NCBI GenBank assembly: GCA_016744575.1
Contig: JADGEC010000007.1
Span: 1 to 42,038, forward strand
DNA from: Sulfurimonadaceae bacterium
Lineage (GTDB): Bacteria; Campylobacterota; Campylobacteria; Campylobacterales; Sulfurimonadaceae
Reading direction: 5' to 3'
DNA length: 42,038 nucleotides
Below are positions 1-8,233 of this stretch, one piece after another. A program made the position numbers and the translations under genes. The notes under the pieces were generated by a model. The model did not search any database. It saw only the letters and a program-made list of their open reading frames with translations, and was not told where the DNA came from. Within the stretch, counting starts at the first letter, position 1; every line of letters begins with the position of its first letter.

Positions 1-183
1 ACTCGTCGGTCTGTCTAACCTTCCGATGATGTTTAGTAGGGTACTTTTCCCACATCCTGATGGGCCCATAAGTGCGATGGTATCACCTCTGTTCAAGACC
101 AGGGAGATGTCCTGAAGTGCGGGTATCAAGCCATCTTCATAGGCTTTGTAGACATTCTTTACCTTCAGCAGTGCCTTACTCAT
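1..183 (-). CDS. ABC transporter ATP-binding protein, N-terminal part (cut by window edge)
   Basis: The 61 visible codons give the start of an ABC ATPase of the LolD/MacB type, which powers an export or lipoprotein/antimicrobial-extrusion permease. After MSKALLKVKNVYKAYEDG comes the Walker A motif GPSGCGKST at about residues 40-48, followed by LLNIIG. The rest, including the signature motif and Walker B, lies outside the window. The start ATG at 183 overlaps the last 8 bases of the permease gene upstream of it, so the two are translationally coupled and form one transporter. The substrate cannot be told from this part. Confidence 0.9.
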   Translation of the reverse strand, partial: MSKALLKVKNVYKAYEDGLIPALQDISLVLNRGDTIALMGPSGCGKSTLLNIIGRLDRPTS

Positions 184-1303
184 GATGCAGCGCTTTGGCG
201 GGGAGCATACGGGTCCCATAAAGGGCAGGGAAGATGGCACTGAGCAGACCGATGAGAAGACAGGCGATCAATAAGATCGCAAACATCTCCGCAGATGGTG
301 ATGCTGGGATGAAGTTCAATCCCATGTGAGGATAGCGGTCGAGCAGGTCGATCGCAGGAAATGTCAGTAGATAACCCAGCAGGCCACCAGAGAAGGAGAG
401 TAGAAGGGCTTCTATCGTGAACATGAGTACTATCATCGATCTGGACCAGCCGATAGCCGAAAGTATCCCTATCTCACGAGTACGCTCATTGACTGTCATG
501 ACAAGTGTATTAAGCAGTACAGCTGAGGCGATGATAAAGGTGATGATCGATATGAGCTCGATGAAATGGACAAGAGTCTTGGTCGAGCCAAGATGCTGTA
601 ACAACTCTCCGCTTGAGAACGCGACAAGTTTTGGATAAGTGTCGTTGATAGCAGCTATAGTCTCTCTGGAGTGCAAAGGTTCATTCAGACTTAGAAAAAG
701 CATACTTACCCTATCGGGTCGGTCTTTTAGGCGCTGGGCATCTTCCATACTGAGGTAAGCACAGGCATCAAGGAAATCCAGACCGGTCGAGTATATTCCT
801 GTGATCTTGTATGTCTCATCCTCATCAAGTTTGAGGCTATCACCGATGTCCAGGTTTAGGATCCTGGCCACCTTCTGTCCGATCGCGATCTCTCTTGAAC
901 CCTGATGAAAGGCTCTTCCCTTGACGAGTCCAAGCCCAAGCCGTTTGGCAATAGGTGCGAAATCAGAGAAACCAAGTAAAAAGAGTGAAGCCTCCTTACT
1001 AAGTCTTTTCTTTCCTATGAAGAGGGAGGTCGCCTGATGGATATCTGGCGAGCTGACAATCGATGCAGCCATCTCTTTGGGAATAGATGAGGAGAGTGGT
1101 GTATTAGCAAACTTTGATTGGACTATGATGTCGATCTTTTTTGCATCAAGTGTGCTACTGATCTGGCTTGAGAGTTCTTGGCCTATTGATGTAAGCAGGA
1201 TGAAGAGTGCAAAGACCAGACTGATGACGAAGATCGTGAAAAAAGTGCGAAGCTTGACGCGAAGAAGGTTACGCAGGGCGTAAGCAAATAAGATCTTAAG
1301 CAT
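176..1303 (-). CDS. ABC transporter permease, FtsX/MacB-like
   Basis: A 375-residue permease of the FtsX/MacB/LolE superfamily. It has one N-terminal membrane helix (about residues 22-42), a periplasmic MacB-type domain of about 200 residues, and three C-terminal helices (about 245-272, 290-320, 340-365). The loop after the second helix, NERTREIGILSAIGWS, is the conserved coupling segment that touches the ATPase. This topology suits mechanotransmission rather than solute passage: outward pumping of a lipoprotein, lipid, peptide or drug at the periplasmic face. It sits directly before the ATPase gene and overlaps it by 8 bases. No adaptor (MacA-like) gene is seen upstream, but one may lie beyond the ATPase. 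Confidence 0.88.
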   Translation of the reverse strand: MLKILFAYALRNLLRVKLRTFFTIFVISLVFALFILLTSIGQELSSQISSTLDAKKIDIIVQSKFANTPLSSSIPKEMAASIVSSPDIHQATSLFIGKKRLSKEASLFLLGFSDFAPIAKRLGLGLVKGRAFHQGSREIAIGQKVARILNLDIGDSLKLDEDETYKITGIYSTGLDFLDACAYLSMEDAQRLKDRPDRVSMLFLSLNEPLHSRETIAAINDTYPKLVAFSSGELLQHLGSTKTLVHFIELISIITFIIASAVLLNTLVMTVNERTREIGILSAIGWSRSMIVLMFTIEALLLSFSGGLLGYLLTFPAIDLLDRYPHMGLNFIPASPSAEMFAILLIACLLIGLLSAIFPALYGTRMLPAKALHHE

Positions 1304-1381
1304 AAGTCTCTGTCTTCTTTTTCCTCCCGCTTATTCAGCGGGAAGGATAGCAGAGCCTATAGTGACTCTCATAAGTCACAC

Positions 1382-2380
1382 TCAAAGTGAGAGGTCATCG
1401 ACTACACTGGTGTCGACAGCAGTACAATCAAGTTGTACCGGAGTCTGTCCATCGACAGCTACATCGATCATACCACTACTGTCATCCATGGTAAAGACCA
1501 TATCCGTACCATCACTAGCTGTAGTGGTCATCGTACCTGAAGTCATCCCGGTAGCTTCGTTCGTGACGAACTCACCGCTATTGGTAAAGGTGCCGCCATC
1601 TTCAGTATAGGTACACTGCTTCAAGTTCAGATAGGAATCACCTCCTATTTCCCACATAGTCGCTTGACAGTCATCAAGTACGAATGACTGAGTCGCATCG
1701 ACATTGTCTATCAGGGCGACATGACTGATGTCGATAACCGTAGGATCAGCTTGCGTCATACTCCCCATTGTAAGAGTGTTGGTACCCGTCATCGTCAGTT
1801 TGACGTTTTGTTCAACGTCAGTGTCGATGAGGCTGACACCAGTAGCTCCCGTAGAAGCGCTGATACTGATAAAATCATCGCTGACAGAATCTTGATTCAT
1901 CGCGAGGTTCAGTTGACCATTCACAAGAGTGTCTTGTTGCGTAAAGCTTCCAAGATTACAGTTTTGAAGATCGATGCTCATCTCTGAGCCATCTTCACTT
2001 CCTGTCATCGTCATAGCGCCAGCGACCGTACCATCTTTGTCAGTACATTCACTGGTCTGGCTGCTGGTCTCGAGTATATCGAGAGTGAGGCTATCGGAGA
2101 ATTGTACTTTTTTGACGACGGCTGGTAGGGCCCCGCTTGATCTTGCTGGAGCTGAATCGCTACCGACGACCGTACATCCAGGTACGACGGTCTGGATCCT
2201 TGTCAGAAACTCAGCGCTTTTATCATCAGAGAAGGTCGATTGTGTCGCACCGCTGCCACCGCCGCCGCCACTATTGTCATCACCTACAGCTGGTGAACTA
2301 TCAGAGCTACTGCCACCGCATCCGGCAAAGGTCAGTAAGGCTACTGTCATCGCTGTGAATAAATATTTAGATGTTTTCAT
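1382..2380 (-). CDS. Putative lipoprotein of unknown function
   Basis: 332 residues starting MKTSKYLF. A signal peptide ends in FAGC, so Cys21 should be lipidated. A Gly/Ser/Asp linker follows (GGSSSDSS, then a run of Gly), then a Ser/Thr/Asp-rich beta-type domain with several Cys. The sequence is acidic and suggests an outer-membrane-anchored periplasmic or surface protein. An in-frame start 13 codons upstream exists, but the ATG at 2380 has AAGGAG before it and begins the signal peptide, so I chose it. A -10 TATAAT on this strand lies at 2438-2433. I do not recognise the family. It stands alone on its strand, between the transporter and a divergent aldo/keto reductase. Confidence 0.75.
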   Translation of the reverse strand: MKTSKYLFTAMTVALLTFAGCGGSSSDSSPAVGDDNSGGGGGSGATQSTFSDDKSAEFLTRIQTVVPGCTVVGSDSAPARSSGALPAVVKKVQFSDSLTLDILETSSQTSECTDKDGTVAGAMTMTGSEDGSEMSIDLQNCNLGSFTQQDTLVNGQLNLAMNQDSVSDDFISISASTGATGVSLIDTDVEQNVKLTMTGTNTLTMGSMTQADPTVIDISHVALIDNVDATQSFVLDDCQATMWEIGGDSYLNLKQCTYTEDGGTFTNSGEFVTNEATGMTSGTMTTTASDGTDMVFTMDDSSGMIDVAVDGQTPVQLDCTAVDTSVVDDLSL

Positions 2381-2759
2381 AATAGACTCCTTGTTGTAAG
2401 TATCTAATACTATTGTCACTCTTTAATGATCAATTATAGATAAGATCTTTAAGATTAGTAGTAAAAATATGTAAAATGTTAAAATTAGTAGCGTGACTTT
2501 TATCCTATTATAATGTAAGATAATTATCTGCTACAGCCTCAGTTTACTCTCATTTTTGTCCGTGTAGTTACGTTTACTTTATCACATCGCCTTATTAGTT
2601 CCGTATGCATTATAAGAATCTATTAAGTGAACTCGATGATCAAAGGCTGTCTACAAGGCTTCGTGATATACTCGCAAGGATGAAAAGTCAGTAGACACTA
2701 GGTGCTGTCTTAGTCAACATGACTTCACCATCGCATCTCTTTATAACAAGGTCTTTTTT
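2381..2759. promoter_or_regulatory. Divergent intergenic region with two promoters and a palindrome
   Basis: This spacer separates the minus-strand lipoprotein gene from the plus-strand aldo/keto reductase gene. A minus-strand -10 (TATAAT) lies at 2438-2433 and a plus-strand -10 (TATAAT) at 2509-2514. A perfect 12-base palindrome, AGATAATTATCT, occupies 2518-2529, where plus-strand transcription would start. The plus-strand leader would be about 240 bases and holds a 29-codon open frame at 2605-2694. Confidence 0.5.
2605..2694 (+). CDS. Possible 29-residue small protein
   Basis: An ATG frame encodes 29 residues starting MHYKNLLSELDDQRL and ending ILARMKSQ. It is charged and could form one amphipathic helix. 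It lies between a good -10 (2509-2514) and the aldo/keto reductase gene. No clear ribosome binding site precedes it, and an in-frame TAG lies 6 bases upstream (2596-2598). It could be a leader peptide, a leftover of an older gene, or chance. Confidence 0.2.
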   Translation: MHYKNLLSELDDQRLSTRLRDILARMKSQ

Positions 2760-3779
2760 ATGCAACATCGTTACATCGGAAAAACAGGTCTACGTGTAAG
2801 TCCCATCTGCTTGGGAACAATGACATTTGGTACACAGTGTGATGAGAAGACTGCATTTAAGATAATGGACAAAGCCTATGACAGCGGTGTCAACTTCTTT
2901 GATACTGCCGAGCTGTATCCCGTGCCTCCACAGGCAAAGCTCGCTGGTGTGACAGAAGAGATGGTAGGGCGCTGGTTGAAAGGTAAGCCAAGAGACTCCC
3001 TCATCTTAGCTACAAAGGTCGCTGGCGCAGCGTCAGGCTGGTTCGTCCCGCCTATCCGTCATGGACTGACAGCGGTCGACCGTTTTCACATCGAGCGGGC
3101 TATAGAAGGCTCGCTAAAACGTTTGGGAACGGACTATATAGACCTCTATCAGATGCATTGGCCGGACACCATCGTACCCATCGAAGAGTCTCTTGAAGCC
3201 TTTGACCGTTTGGTGCAGAGTGGTAAAGTGCGTTATATCGGTACCTCGAACGATACGGCTTATGGGACAGCCAAGGCACTTACGACATCAAAATATGAGA
3301 AGTTCGCCCGATTTGAATCCATCCAAAACAACTTCTCGCTCTTAAACCGTCGTTTTCTAGATGAACTTTCTACGCTTGCCAAGCGTGAACAGGTGAGTCT
3401 GCTCCCTTATTCGCCGCTTGCAGGAGGGGTACTTAGCGGAAAGTATAACCAGGGTATAGAGGATGTTCAGGGCCGTTTCGCTGATTATTATCGTTCAAGC
3501 AATAAACGTCAGCGTCTTATGGCAGACCGTTTTATGAACGAGCGTACATTAGCTTCGACACAGCAGTATCTTAAGATCGCCAGTGATGCGGGACTGCATC
3601 CTGTGACGATGGCAACGGCATGGAGTAAACAGTTTGATTTTGTCGCTTCGACGATCATCGGTGCTACGGACCCTGATCAGCTTGATGCGACACTGGCTGC
3701 TATGGACTTGACACTGAGTAAAGAGGTCCTAAAGGCCTGTGATGATGTCCATGAGAAGATCCTCTACCCTATGGGCTGA
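2760..3779 (+). CDS. Aldo/keto reductase
   Basis: 339 residues, usual length for the Tas/YajO-type branch of NADPH-dependent aldo/keto reductases, which reduce aldehydes and ketones in the cytoplasm. The catalytic tetrad can be read in order: Asp and Tyr in FFDTAELY, Lys in ATKVAG, and His in QMHWPD. The C-terminal cofactor loop appears as STIIGATDPDQL. The start ATG is preceded by AAGG in ACAAGGTC. The 3' end overlaps the end of the convergent ApbE-like gene by 16 bases. The physiological substrate cannot be told from sequence. Confidence 0.92.
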   Translation: MQHRYIGKTGLRVSPICLGTMTFGTQCDEKTAFKIMDKAYDSGVNFFDTAELYPVPPQAKLAGVTEEMVGRWLKGKPRDSLILATKVAGAASGWFVPPIRHGLTAVDRFHIERAIEGSLKRLGTDYIDLYQMHWPDTIVPIEESLEAFDRLVQSGKVRYIGTSNDTAYGTAKALTTSKYEKFARFESIQNNFSLLNRRFLDELSTLAKREQVSLLPYSPLAGGVLSGKYNQGIEDVQGRFADYYRSSNKRQRLMADRFMNERTLASTQQYLKIASDAGLHPVTMATAWSKQFDFVASTIIGATDPDQLDATLAAMDLTLSKEVLKACDDVHEKILYPMG

Positions 3780-4591
3780 GGCCTCTCGTTGTCCTGGACG
3801 ATAAATGTCTGATGTGCAGTCGTTAATGTCGGCTCGAGCATCAACGAAGTAGAGTAGACACCGCTCTCTACACAGTTATTTGAGATCACGGTGACAGAAA
3901 GTGGTTTTGTAGCGCTGTTTCCGGTGTCGATGATGTGTGAGAAAGTCTGTTTGGCAATCGTATAGTTTCGCTCATAAGAGGCGGAGGTAGTCAGTGCCTG
4001 ATCCTCAAGTTCAAACTGTTTGATATGTTTTTGTTTGTCAGTCGGATCACTGATACCTACTTTAAACTTCTCCCCAGTAGGTTTTTTACCCAGAGCATAT
4101 ATATCCCCGCCGAAGTTGATAAGGGCCGCTTTTATCTTATGCTTTCTTAAGATCTTGACTGCCTGATCGATGGCATACTCTTTGACAAAACCGCCGAGGT
4201 CGATCTTGGTAAAGTCATTGTCAAAATGGATCTTCTCTCTTTTGATACTGAAATGTTCACAACCAACGTAGGGCATCAGGGCTGCTTTTTGCTGTTCTAG
4301 GACCTCAATGCTTGATGCCTCTCTAAAGATGTCTTTAATAGTCGCTACAGTCACGTCAAAGACACCATCGGTCGCTTTATAGTACTGTTTTGTCCGCTGT
4401 AAGATGTTTTTTGTCTCGCTATCAAGTCCGTTGGTAAGACGCTGGTTTATTTGTGAGAGGTAGGAGTCGGCATCGAAGTAGTTGTATTTTTTCTCCAGCC
4501 GTTTTGCCTCTTTGAGGATCAGCTGGGCGATGGTGTCAGCTTTTGACTTACTGTTGCTATAGAGGGTGAGCTCACATGGGGTGGTCATCAC
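3764..4591 (-). CDS. ApbE-like FAD:protein FMN transferase, divergent
   Basis: About 275 residues. ApbE enzymes attach FMN from FAD to Ser/Thr of target proteins. Family blocks are visible: FDADSYLSQIN (39-49), TDGVFDVTV, DLGGFVKEYAID (131-142), INFGGDIYALG (158-168), SHIID (218-222). Several conserved positions deviate. The usual HIIDPxTG reads HIIDTGNS. The usual Mg-binding Asp of ADxxxT is replaced, the block reading SGVYST with Gly at about 244. There is no signal peptide. The first start codon (GTG at 4591, or ATG at 4588) comes after an in-frame stretch reading IYRFEV that looks like part of the family core, with no standard start before it. It follows the DUF3570 gene by 22 bases and is last in the operon. 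Divergent subfamily or decaying copy are both possible. Confidence 0.75.
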   Translation of the reverse strand: MMTTPCELTLYSNSKSKADTIAQLILKEAKRLEKKYNYFDADSYLSQINQRLTNGLDSETKNILQRTKQYYKATDGVFDVTVATIKDIFREASSIEVLEQQKAALMPYVGCEHFSIKREKIHFDNDFTKIDLGGFVKEYAIDQAVKILRKHKIKAALINFGGDIYALGKKPTGEKFKVGISDPTDKQKHIKQFELEDQALTTSASYERNYTIAKQTFSHIIDTGNSATKPLSVTVISNNCVESGVYSTSLMLEPTLTTAHQTFIVQDNERPQPIG

Positions 4592-4613
4592 CTCAAAGCG
4601 GTAGATGGATTTG

Positions 4614-5759
4614 TTAGAAGCTATATCTCACCCCAGCGACGATAGAGACGGCACTTAATCCTGTACTCTGATCGTAAAACGAGCCACCAAGGTTTACGGT
4701 CACATCCTCTGTCACATCATAGTAGGCATGCAGTTTGTAATCGATGGCATCAAGGTCACTAAGCCGCTCATCACTGGTCGCATACTGCTTGTCAGCAGAA
4801 AAGTAGTCAGGACTGTAAAAGCTTGCTTCACTTTGCATGTAGTAACGCAAACCGGCATTGATCATAAAGTCACCGAACTCATAATAGATCTCAGTGTCTA
4901 TGGTGTGAGAATCGATCTCCCAGTCATCACTATAGTAGCGGTAGCCGACATGTAGTGCGACGGCATCACTCAGCGCTCTGGCGTATTTTGCGGATGCTCC
5001 ATAAGCCGTGCGAGTATCAGGCCGTACTTCATGAAGTACATCAAGGGTGTTGTCCGTGTTTTCCCGGACTACATTGTGATAAGGACTACCTAGATAACCA
5101 TCTTCAGCGATATAGAAGAGAGAGGCTTTGATGTAAGAGTCCTGATCTATGACCTGCATAAAGCTTGCCTGTGTAGTGATGACATCACTGTCGAGTGCTG
5201 CACTGGCCCCACTAGTACCATCACAGGCGTCGCTATAGTCACATTCTACCAGCGACTGATTTGACTGATAGGCGAATCCCAAAGAGATCGACTGGTTCTT
5301 GGAGCTGTCGAGCCAGTGCATGTAATCGGCCGAGCCTTCGATGGATCTGAAGTCATGTTCGTAGGACAATGCTACACCGGTCTTGAGCTCATCACGATTG
5401 TCAAAGCGTGTGGTCAGTAGCGCACTTCCCGCCATTCGCTCCTCTTTGTAGTCGATATTACCGAACTCTATATCATCAGGATCGATATCTTGACCGCGTG
5501 AGTAGGCTGAGGGGCCGCTTGAAGCGTCATAATAGGTCGGACTTGCACCGCTGACACTATCTGAGGTCGCCTGGACATTGAGGGTATAATCTGTCCCAAA
5601 GTCTTTATTGATCTCTATAGATGGAGCTGATACGGTCGTTCTGTCATCACTCTCACTATAGTTAAGATACTGGACACTGACATAGTCCTCAGCCTGGGCG
5701 CTGATAGCACTGAGCAGGAGTGCTGCAGCAGGTAATGATAAGTATGTTTTCAGTTGCAT
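4614..5759 (-). CDS. DUF3570 outer-membrane beta-barrel protein
   Basis: 381 residues with a Sec signal peptide (cleavage about residue 23, after SAQA). Alternating hydrophobic and polar strands run to a C-terminal VAGVRYSF, a typical outer-membrane barrel ending in Phe. I assign it to DUF3570 from overall character and from its neighbours (DUF4266, thioredoxin, ApbE), a gene set seen together in many Gram-negatives. Residues 67-73 read D-S-V-S-G-A-S, which matches the D-x-x-[ST]-G-A-[ST] type of site modified by ApbE flavin transferases. One disulfide is possible within CDYSDAC. The start overlaps the end of the DUF4266 gene by 10 bases. Its function is unknown; a role in cell-surface redox chemistry is inference. 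Confidence 0.82.
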   Translation of the reverse strand: MQLKTYLSLPAAALLLSAISAQAEDYVSVQYLNYSESDDRTTVSAPSIEINKDFGTDYTLNVQATSDSVSGASPTYYDASSGPSAYSRGQDIDPDDIEFGNIDYKEERMAGSALLTTRFDNRDELKTGVALSYEHDFRSIEGSADYMHWLDSSKNQSISLGFAYQSNQSLVECDYSDACDGTSGASAALDSDVITTQASFMQVIDQDSYIKASLFYIAEDGYLGSPYHNVVRENTDNTLDVLHEVRPDTRTAYGASAKYARALSDAVALHVGYRYYSDDWEIDSHTIDTEIYYEFGDFMINAGLRYYMQSEASFYSPDYFSADKQYATSDERLSDLDAIDYKLHAYYDVTEDVTVNLGGSFYDQSTGLSAVSIVAGVRYSF

Positions 5760-5971
5760 CCGCAGCCTCCTCCAGCGACACCGCCGCCGCCTTTGCTTGC
5801 CTCTTTGGAGGTGAAAGTATGTTCTTCATATGATTTCAGTAGGGTGTTGGGTCCGCCCTCTTTCATCGTGTCTTTAGCCAGGGTCTCTTTCTCCCAGGGT
5901 TTGACCTCTTTGACGCAGCCGCCAAAGAAGAGAGCCGAGGCGGCTATCAGTAGTGTAAGGGTTGTTCTCAT
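5750..5971 (-). CDS. DUF4266 small lipoprotein
   Basis: 73 residues. The signal peptide ends FFGGC, so Cys19 should be lipidated, leaving a mature chain of about 55 residues. It has the PWEKETLAKDTM segment typical of DUF4266 and a glycine-rich C-terminus ending G-G-G-C-G-C-N. Two Cys two residues apart at the very end could bind a metal, form a disulfide with a partner, or be the substrate of the thioredoxin encoded just upstream. Four-base overlap with the thioredoxin gene and ten-base overlap with the DUF3570 gene show one translationally coupled operon. Confidence 0.82.
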   Translation of the reverse strand: MRTTLTLLIAASALFFGGCVKEVKPWEKETLAKDTMKEGGPNTLLKSYEEHTFTSKEASKGGGGVAGGGCGCN

Positions 5972-6423
5972 AAGCTTTCCAGGTCCTTAAGTATCTGTTT
6001 GTCTATATCATCGATGGCACCATAGATGACAGCTAAGACTTTTCCATCTTTCACATAATAGAGCGCCGGCATGCCGATAGGTTCGAACTTGCCGATGATG
6101 AGGTTCATCGGGTCATTGATCACTCTGAAGTCGAGTAGACCATCTTTACGCAAGCTCTCTTGAAATGCATTTGCTTTTTTAGCACTTTTATCGACGTCTA
6201 TACCGATGATCTCGACGTGTGCCTTATCGATCTGTTGATTGGCTTTTGAGATAAGCGGGATCTCTTTTTCACAAGAGCTGCACCATGAGGCAAAGAAGTC
6301 GATGATGTAGACTTTATCATCTTGCAGACCAAGGTGCTTCTGTAGCTGGGGGTCGATGGTATCACCCTCTTTATAACCAAAGAGTAGTGTCATAAGCAGT
6401 GACAGTAGTAGAAAGTGTCTCAA
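5968..6423 (-). CDS. TlpA-like periplasmic thioredoxin
   Basis: 151 residues: an N-terminal signal or anchor helix (1-16), then a thioredoxin fold with the active site WCSSC at 47-51 and the cis-Pro block GMPALYY. TlpA/ResA-type proteins reduce or exchange disulfides in exported proteins; the likely client here is the Cys-containing DUF4266 or DUF3570 partner. The start is TTG at 6423, which begins MRHFLLLSLL. AAAGG precedes it, and a -10 TATAAT (6440-6435) lies so close that the leader may be only about 5 bases. First gene of a four-gene operon. Confidence 0.88.
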   Translation of the reverse strand: MRHFLLLSLLMTLLFGYKEGDTIDPQLQKHLGLQDDKVYIIDFFASWCSSCEKEIPLISKANQQIDKAHVEIIGIDVDKSAKKANAFQESLRKDGLLDFRVINDPMNLIIGKFEPIGMPALYYVKDGKVLAVIYGAIDDIDKQILKDLESL

Positions 6424-6633
6424 TTTGATCCTTTATTATAGATGCCCTCTCTAAGGGAGATGGGATTTAGCATAAGCGTTATCTTTAAGATGAGGAAGTC
6501 GGTGTAGATTAAGATAATCTTATAAATGTGAGCTGAATTATAACTAAGTCAAAGCTAGGCTTTGTTTACTTTAGTATCATCTATACACTTTTAGGTAGAA
6601 TTACCGATCCAATCTACCCAGTAAGGTCACAAC

Positions 6634-7155
6634 ATGCCTGCTCGATCTTTAGCTATTTCCCTATCTCAGTCACGTAACACGTACTTTTTTGCAGGTCTTG
6701 TTTTTCTGCTTTTTATCTTTGGTGGCTGCTCAGTCAAGAGCTACGAGATGACAGAGACAAAGATCATCACCTTTAAGACACCAAAATTGCGTTTTAATGA
6801 CTTGGGATATATCCGTAGCAGTGATGAGAATATCCAGGTCGACCTATTTAGTGCCGGACAGGCAGTAGAGCGTTTTGAGATCGGTGCGCTTATCTGTGTC
6901 TCTGAAGGGTGTATGAGTAAAAGTAAGTTTAATGAGGATTATCTTAATGGTGCTTATCATGATGATATCTTACAAGACATCTTGCTTGGGCAGGAGATAT
7001 TTGAGGGCAAGGGACTTAAGAAGAGTGAGAATGGTTTTGAACAATCCCTTGAGGACGAGAAGTATCTCATCACCTATCGCGTAAGTAGTGAAGAGACCTA
7101 TTTTAAAGATAGACACAATGGCATCTTGATCCGTATCAGAGCTGTGAAAAAATAA
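6634..7155 (+). CDS. Putative lipoprotein of unknown function
   Basis: 173 residues. A rather long polar start (about 20 residues) precedes a hydrophobic stretch ending IFGGC, so Cys32 should be lipidated. The mature part is mixed and charged, with one Cys pair in CVSEGC that may form a disulfide. It ends in a basic RIRAVKK. A -10-like TAGAAT lies at 6596-6601 and AAGG precedes the ATG. It is 17 bases upstream of nfo and is probably co-transcribed with it. I do not recognise a named family. Confidence 0.75.
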   Translation: MPARSLAISLSQSRNTYFFAGLVFLLFIFGGCSVKSYEMTETKIITFKTPKLRFNDLGYIRSSDENIQVDLFSAGQAVERFEIGALICVSEGCMSKSKFNEDYLNGAYHDDILQDILLGQEIFEGKGLKKSENGFEQSLEDEKYLITYRVSSEETYFKDRHNGILIRIRAVKK

Positions 7156-7172
7156 ATCTATGGAGAACATCG

Positions 7173-8024
7173 ATGAGTAATAAATTTGTAGGAGCCCATA
7201 CCTCTGCTGCCGGGGGTGTCTTTAACGCTATTAAAAACGCAGAGGGTATCGGAGCACAGGCTTTCGCACTCTTTACCAAAAACCAGCGTCAGTGGAAAGC
7301 CAAACCGCTTGATAGCGAGATAATAGACACGTTCAAACGGATGTTGGACGATAGCGGTATCTTGCCAAAACATGTTCTGCCACATGACTCCTATCTTATC
7401 AACCTTGGGCATCCTGAGATGGAGAAACGACAGAAGTCCTATGATGCATTTGTCGATGAGGTAGAACGCTGTATGCTTCTGGGTCTAGACAGGCTCAACT
7501 TTCATCCGGGAAGCCATCTAAAAAAGATCAGTGAGCATGATTGTCTTGATGCAATAGCCGAAAATATGAACCGTACACTTGATGTGACTGAAGGAGTCTC
7601 GCTTGTCATCGAGAACACAGCGGGGCAGGGTAGTAACCTTGGTTGGAGGTTTGAACACCTCGCACACATCATCGATAAGGTAGAGGACAAGTCACGTGTT
7701 GGTGTCTGTATCGATACCTGTCATATGTTCACTGCCGGTTATGATATCCGCACCAAAGAGGCTTATGATGTCACGATGACTGAGTTTGAGAACATCGTAG
7801 GTTTTCAGTACCTTAAAGGCATGCACCTCAATGACTCAAAACCAGATCTTGGCAGCCATGTCGACCGTCATCAATCCATCGGAAAAGGGAAGATAGGACT
7901 CGAAGCGTTTCGCTACATCATGAACGATCCACGTATGGACGATATCCCACTTATTCTGGAGACGATAGATGAGACGATCTGGCCTGAAGAGATAAAGTTG
8001 CTGCATTCACTAGAAGAGGTATAA
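7173..8024 (+). CDS. nfo: Endonuclease IV (AP endonuclease)
   Basis: 283 residues, full length for the family. Endonuclease IV cuts DNA 5' to abasic sites in base excision repair, using three zinc ions in a TIM barrel. Zinc-ligand blocks are seen in order: [38 protein letters not shown], and [13 protein letters not shown], plus ILETID near the end. ATG with GGAG (TATGGAGAACATCG) upstream. It follows a lipoprotein gene by 17 bases, with no obvious functional link. Confidence 0.96.
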   Translation: MSNKFVGAHTSAAGGVFNAIKNAEGIGAQAFALFTKNQRQWKAKPLDSEIIDTFKRMLDDSGILPKHVLPHDSYLINLGHPEMEKRQKSYDAFVDEVERCMLLGLDRLNFHPGSHLKKISEHDCLDAIAENMNRTLDVTEGVSLVIENTAGQGSNLGWRFEHLAHIIDKVEDKSRVGVCIDTCHMFTAGYDIRTKEAYDVTMTEFENIVGFQYLKGMHLNDSKPDLGSHVDRHQSIGKGKIGLEAFRYIMNDPRMDDIPLILETIDETIWPEEIKLLHSLEEV

Positions 8025-8048
8025 AGAGAGTAGTAGCTGGGTGATTTG

Positions 8049-8089
8049 AAGTGAATTTAAATTAAGACAATGATGCTGAGGATTCACTT
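8049..8089 (+). terminator. Possible terminator after nfo
   Basis: An inverted repeat AAGTGAAT (8049-8056) and ATTCACTT (8082-8089), with a 25-base loop and a short TTT at its end, lies 25 bases after the nfo stop codon. The stem is AT-rich and the loop long, so termination strength is uncertain. Confidence 0.35.
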
Positions 8090-8148
8090 TTCGACAGCCA
8101 GTTAGTTATGTAGATGGATCAAGATTGATAATTGTTCGAGACGAGTAA

Positions 8149-8233
8149 CCCTAAAGCACAAATAGTGCGAGGGCCTGCTGCCGAAGCAAACTGAGCGTTA
8201 GCGTAGGCAGACGGACTTGTTCGTTTGTCGTCT
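8149..8233. repeat. Three successive hairpins between convergent genes
   Basis: Hairpin one, 8149-8173: CCCT and GCAC pair with GTGC and AGGG around AAATA. Two, 8178-8210: CTGCC pairs with GGCAG. Three, 8209-8233: AGACG pairs with CGTCT and reaches into the stop codon of the lipase gene. This may be a two-way terminator for nfo and the lipase gene, or a REP-like element; no second copy is visible in the window. Confidence 0.4.

Noticed and set aside
6594..6605. GGTA-GAAT-TACC inverted repeat upstream of the lipoprotein gene
   Set aside because: Four-base arms around a -10 box are expected by chance.
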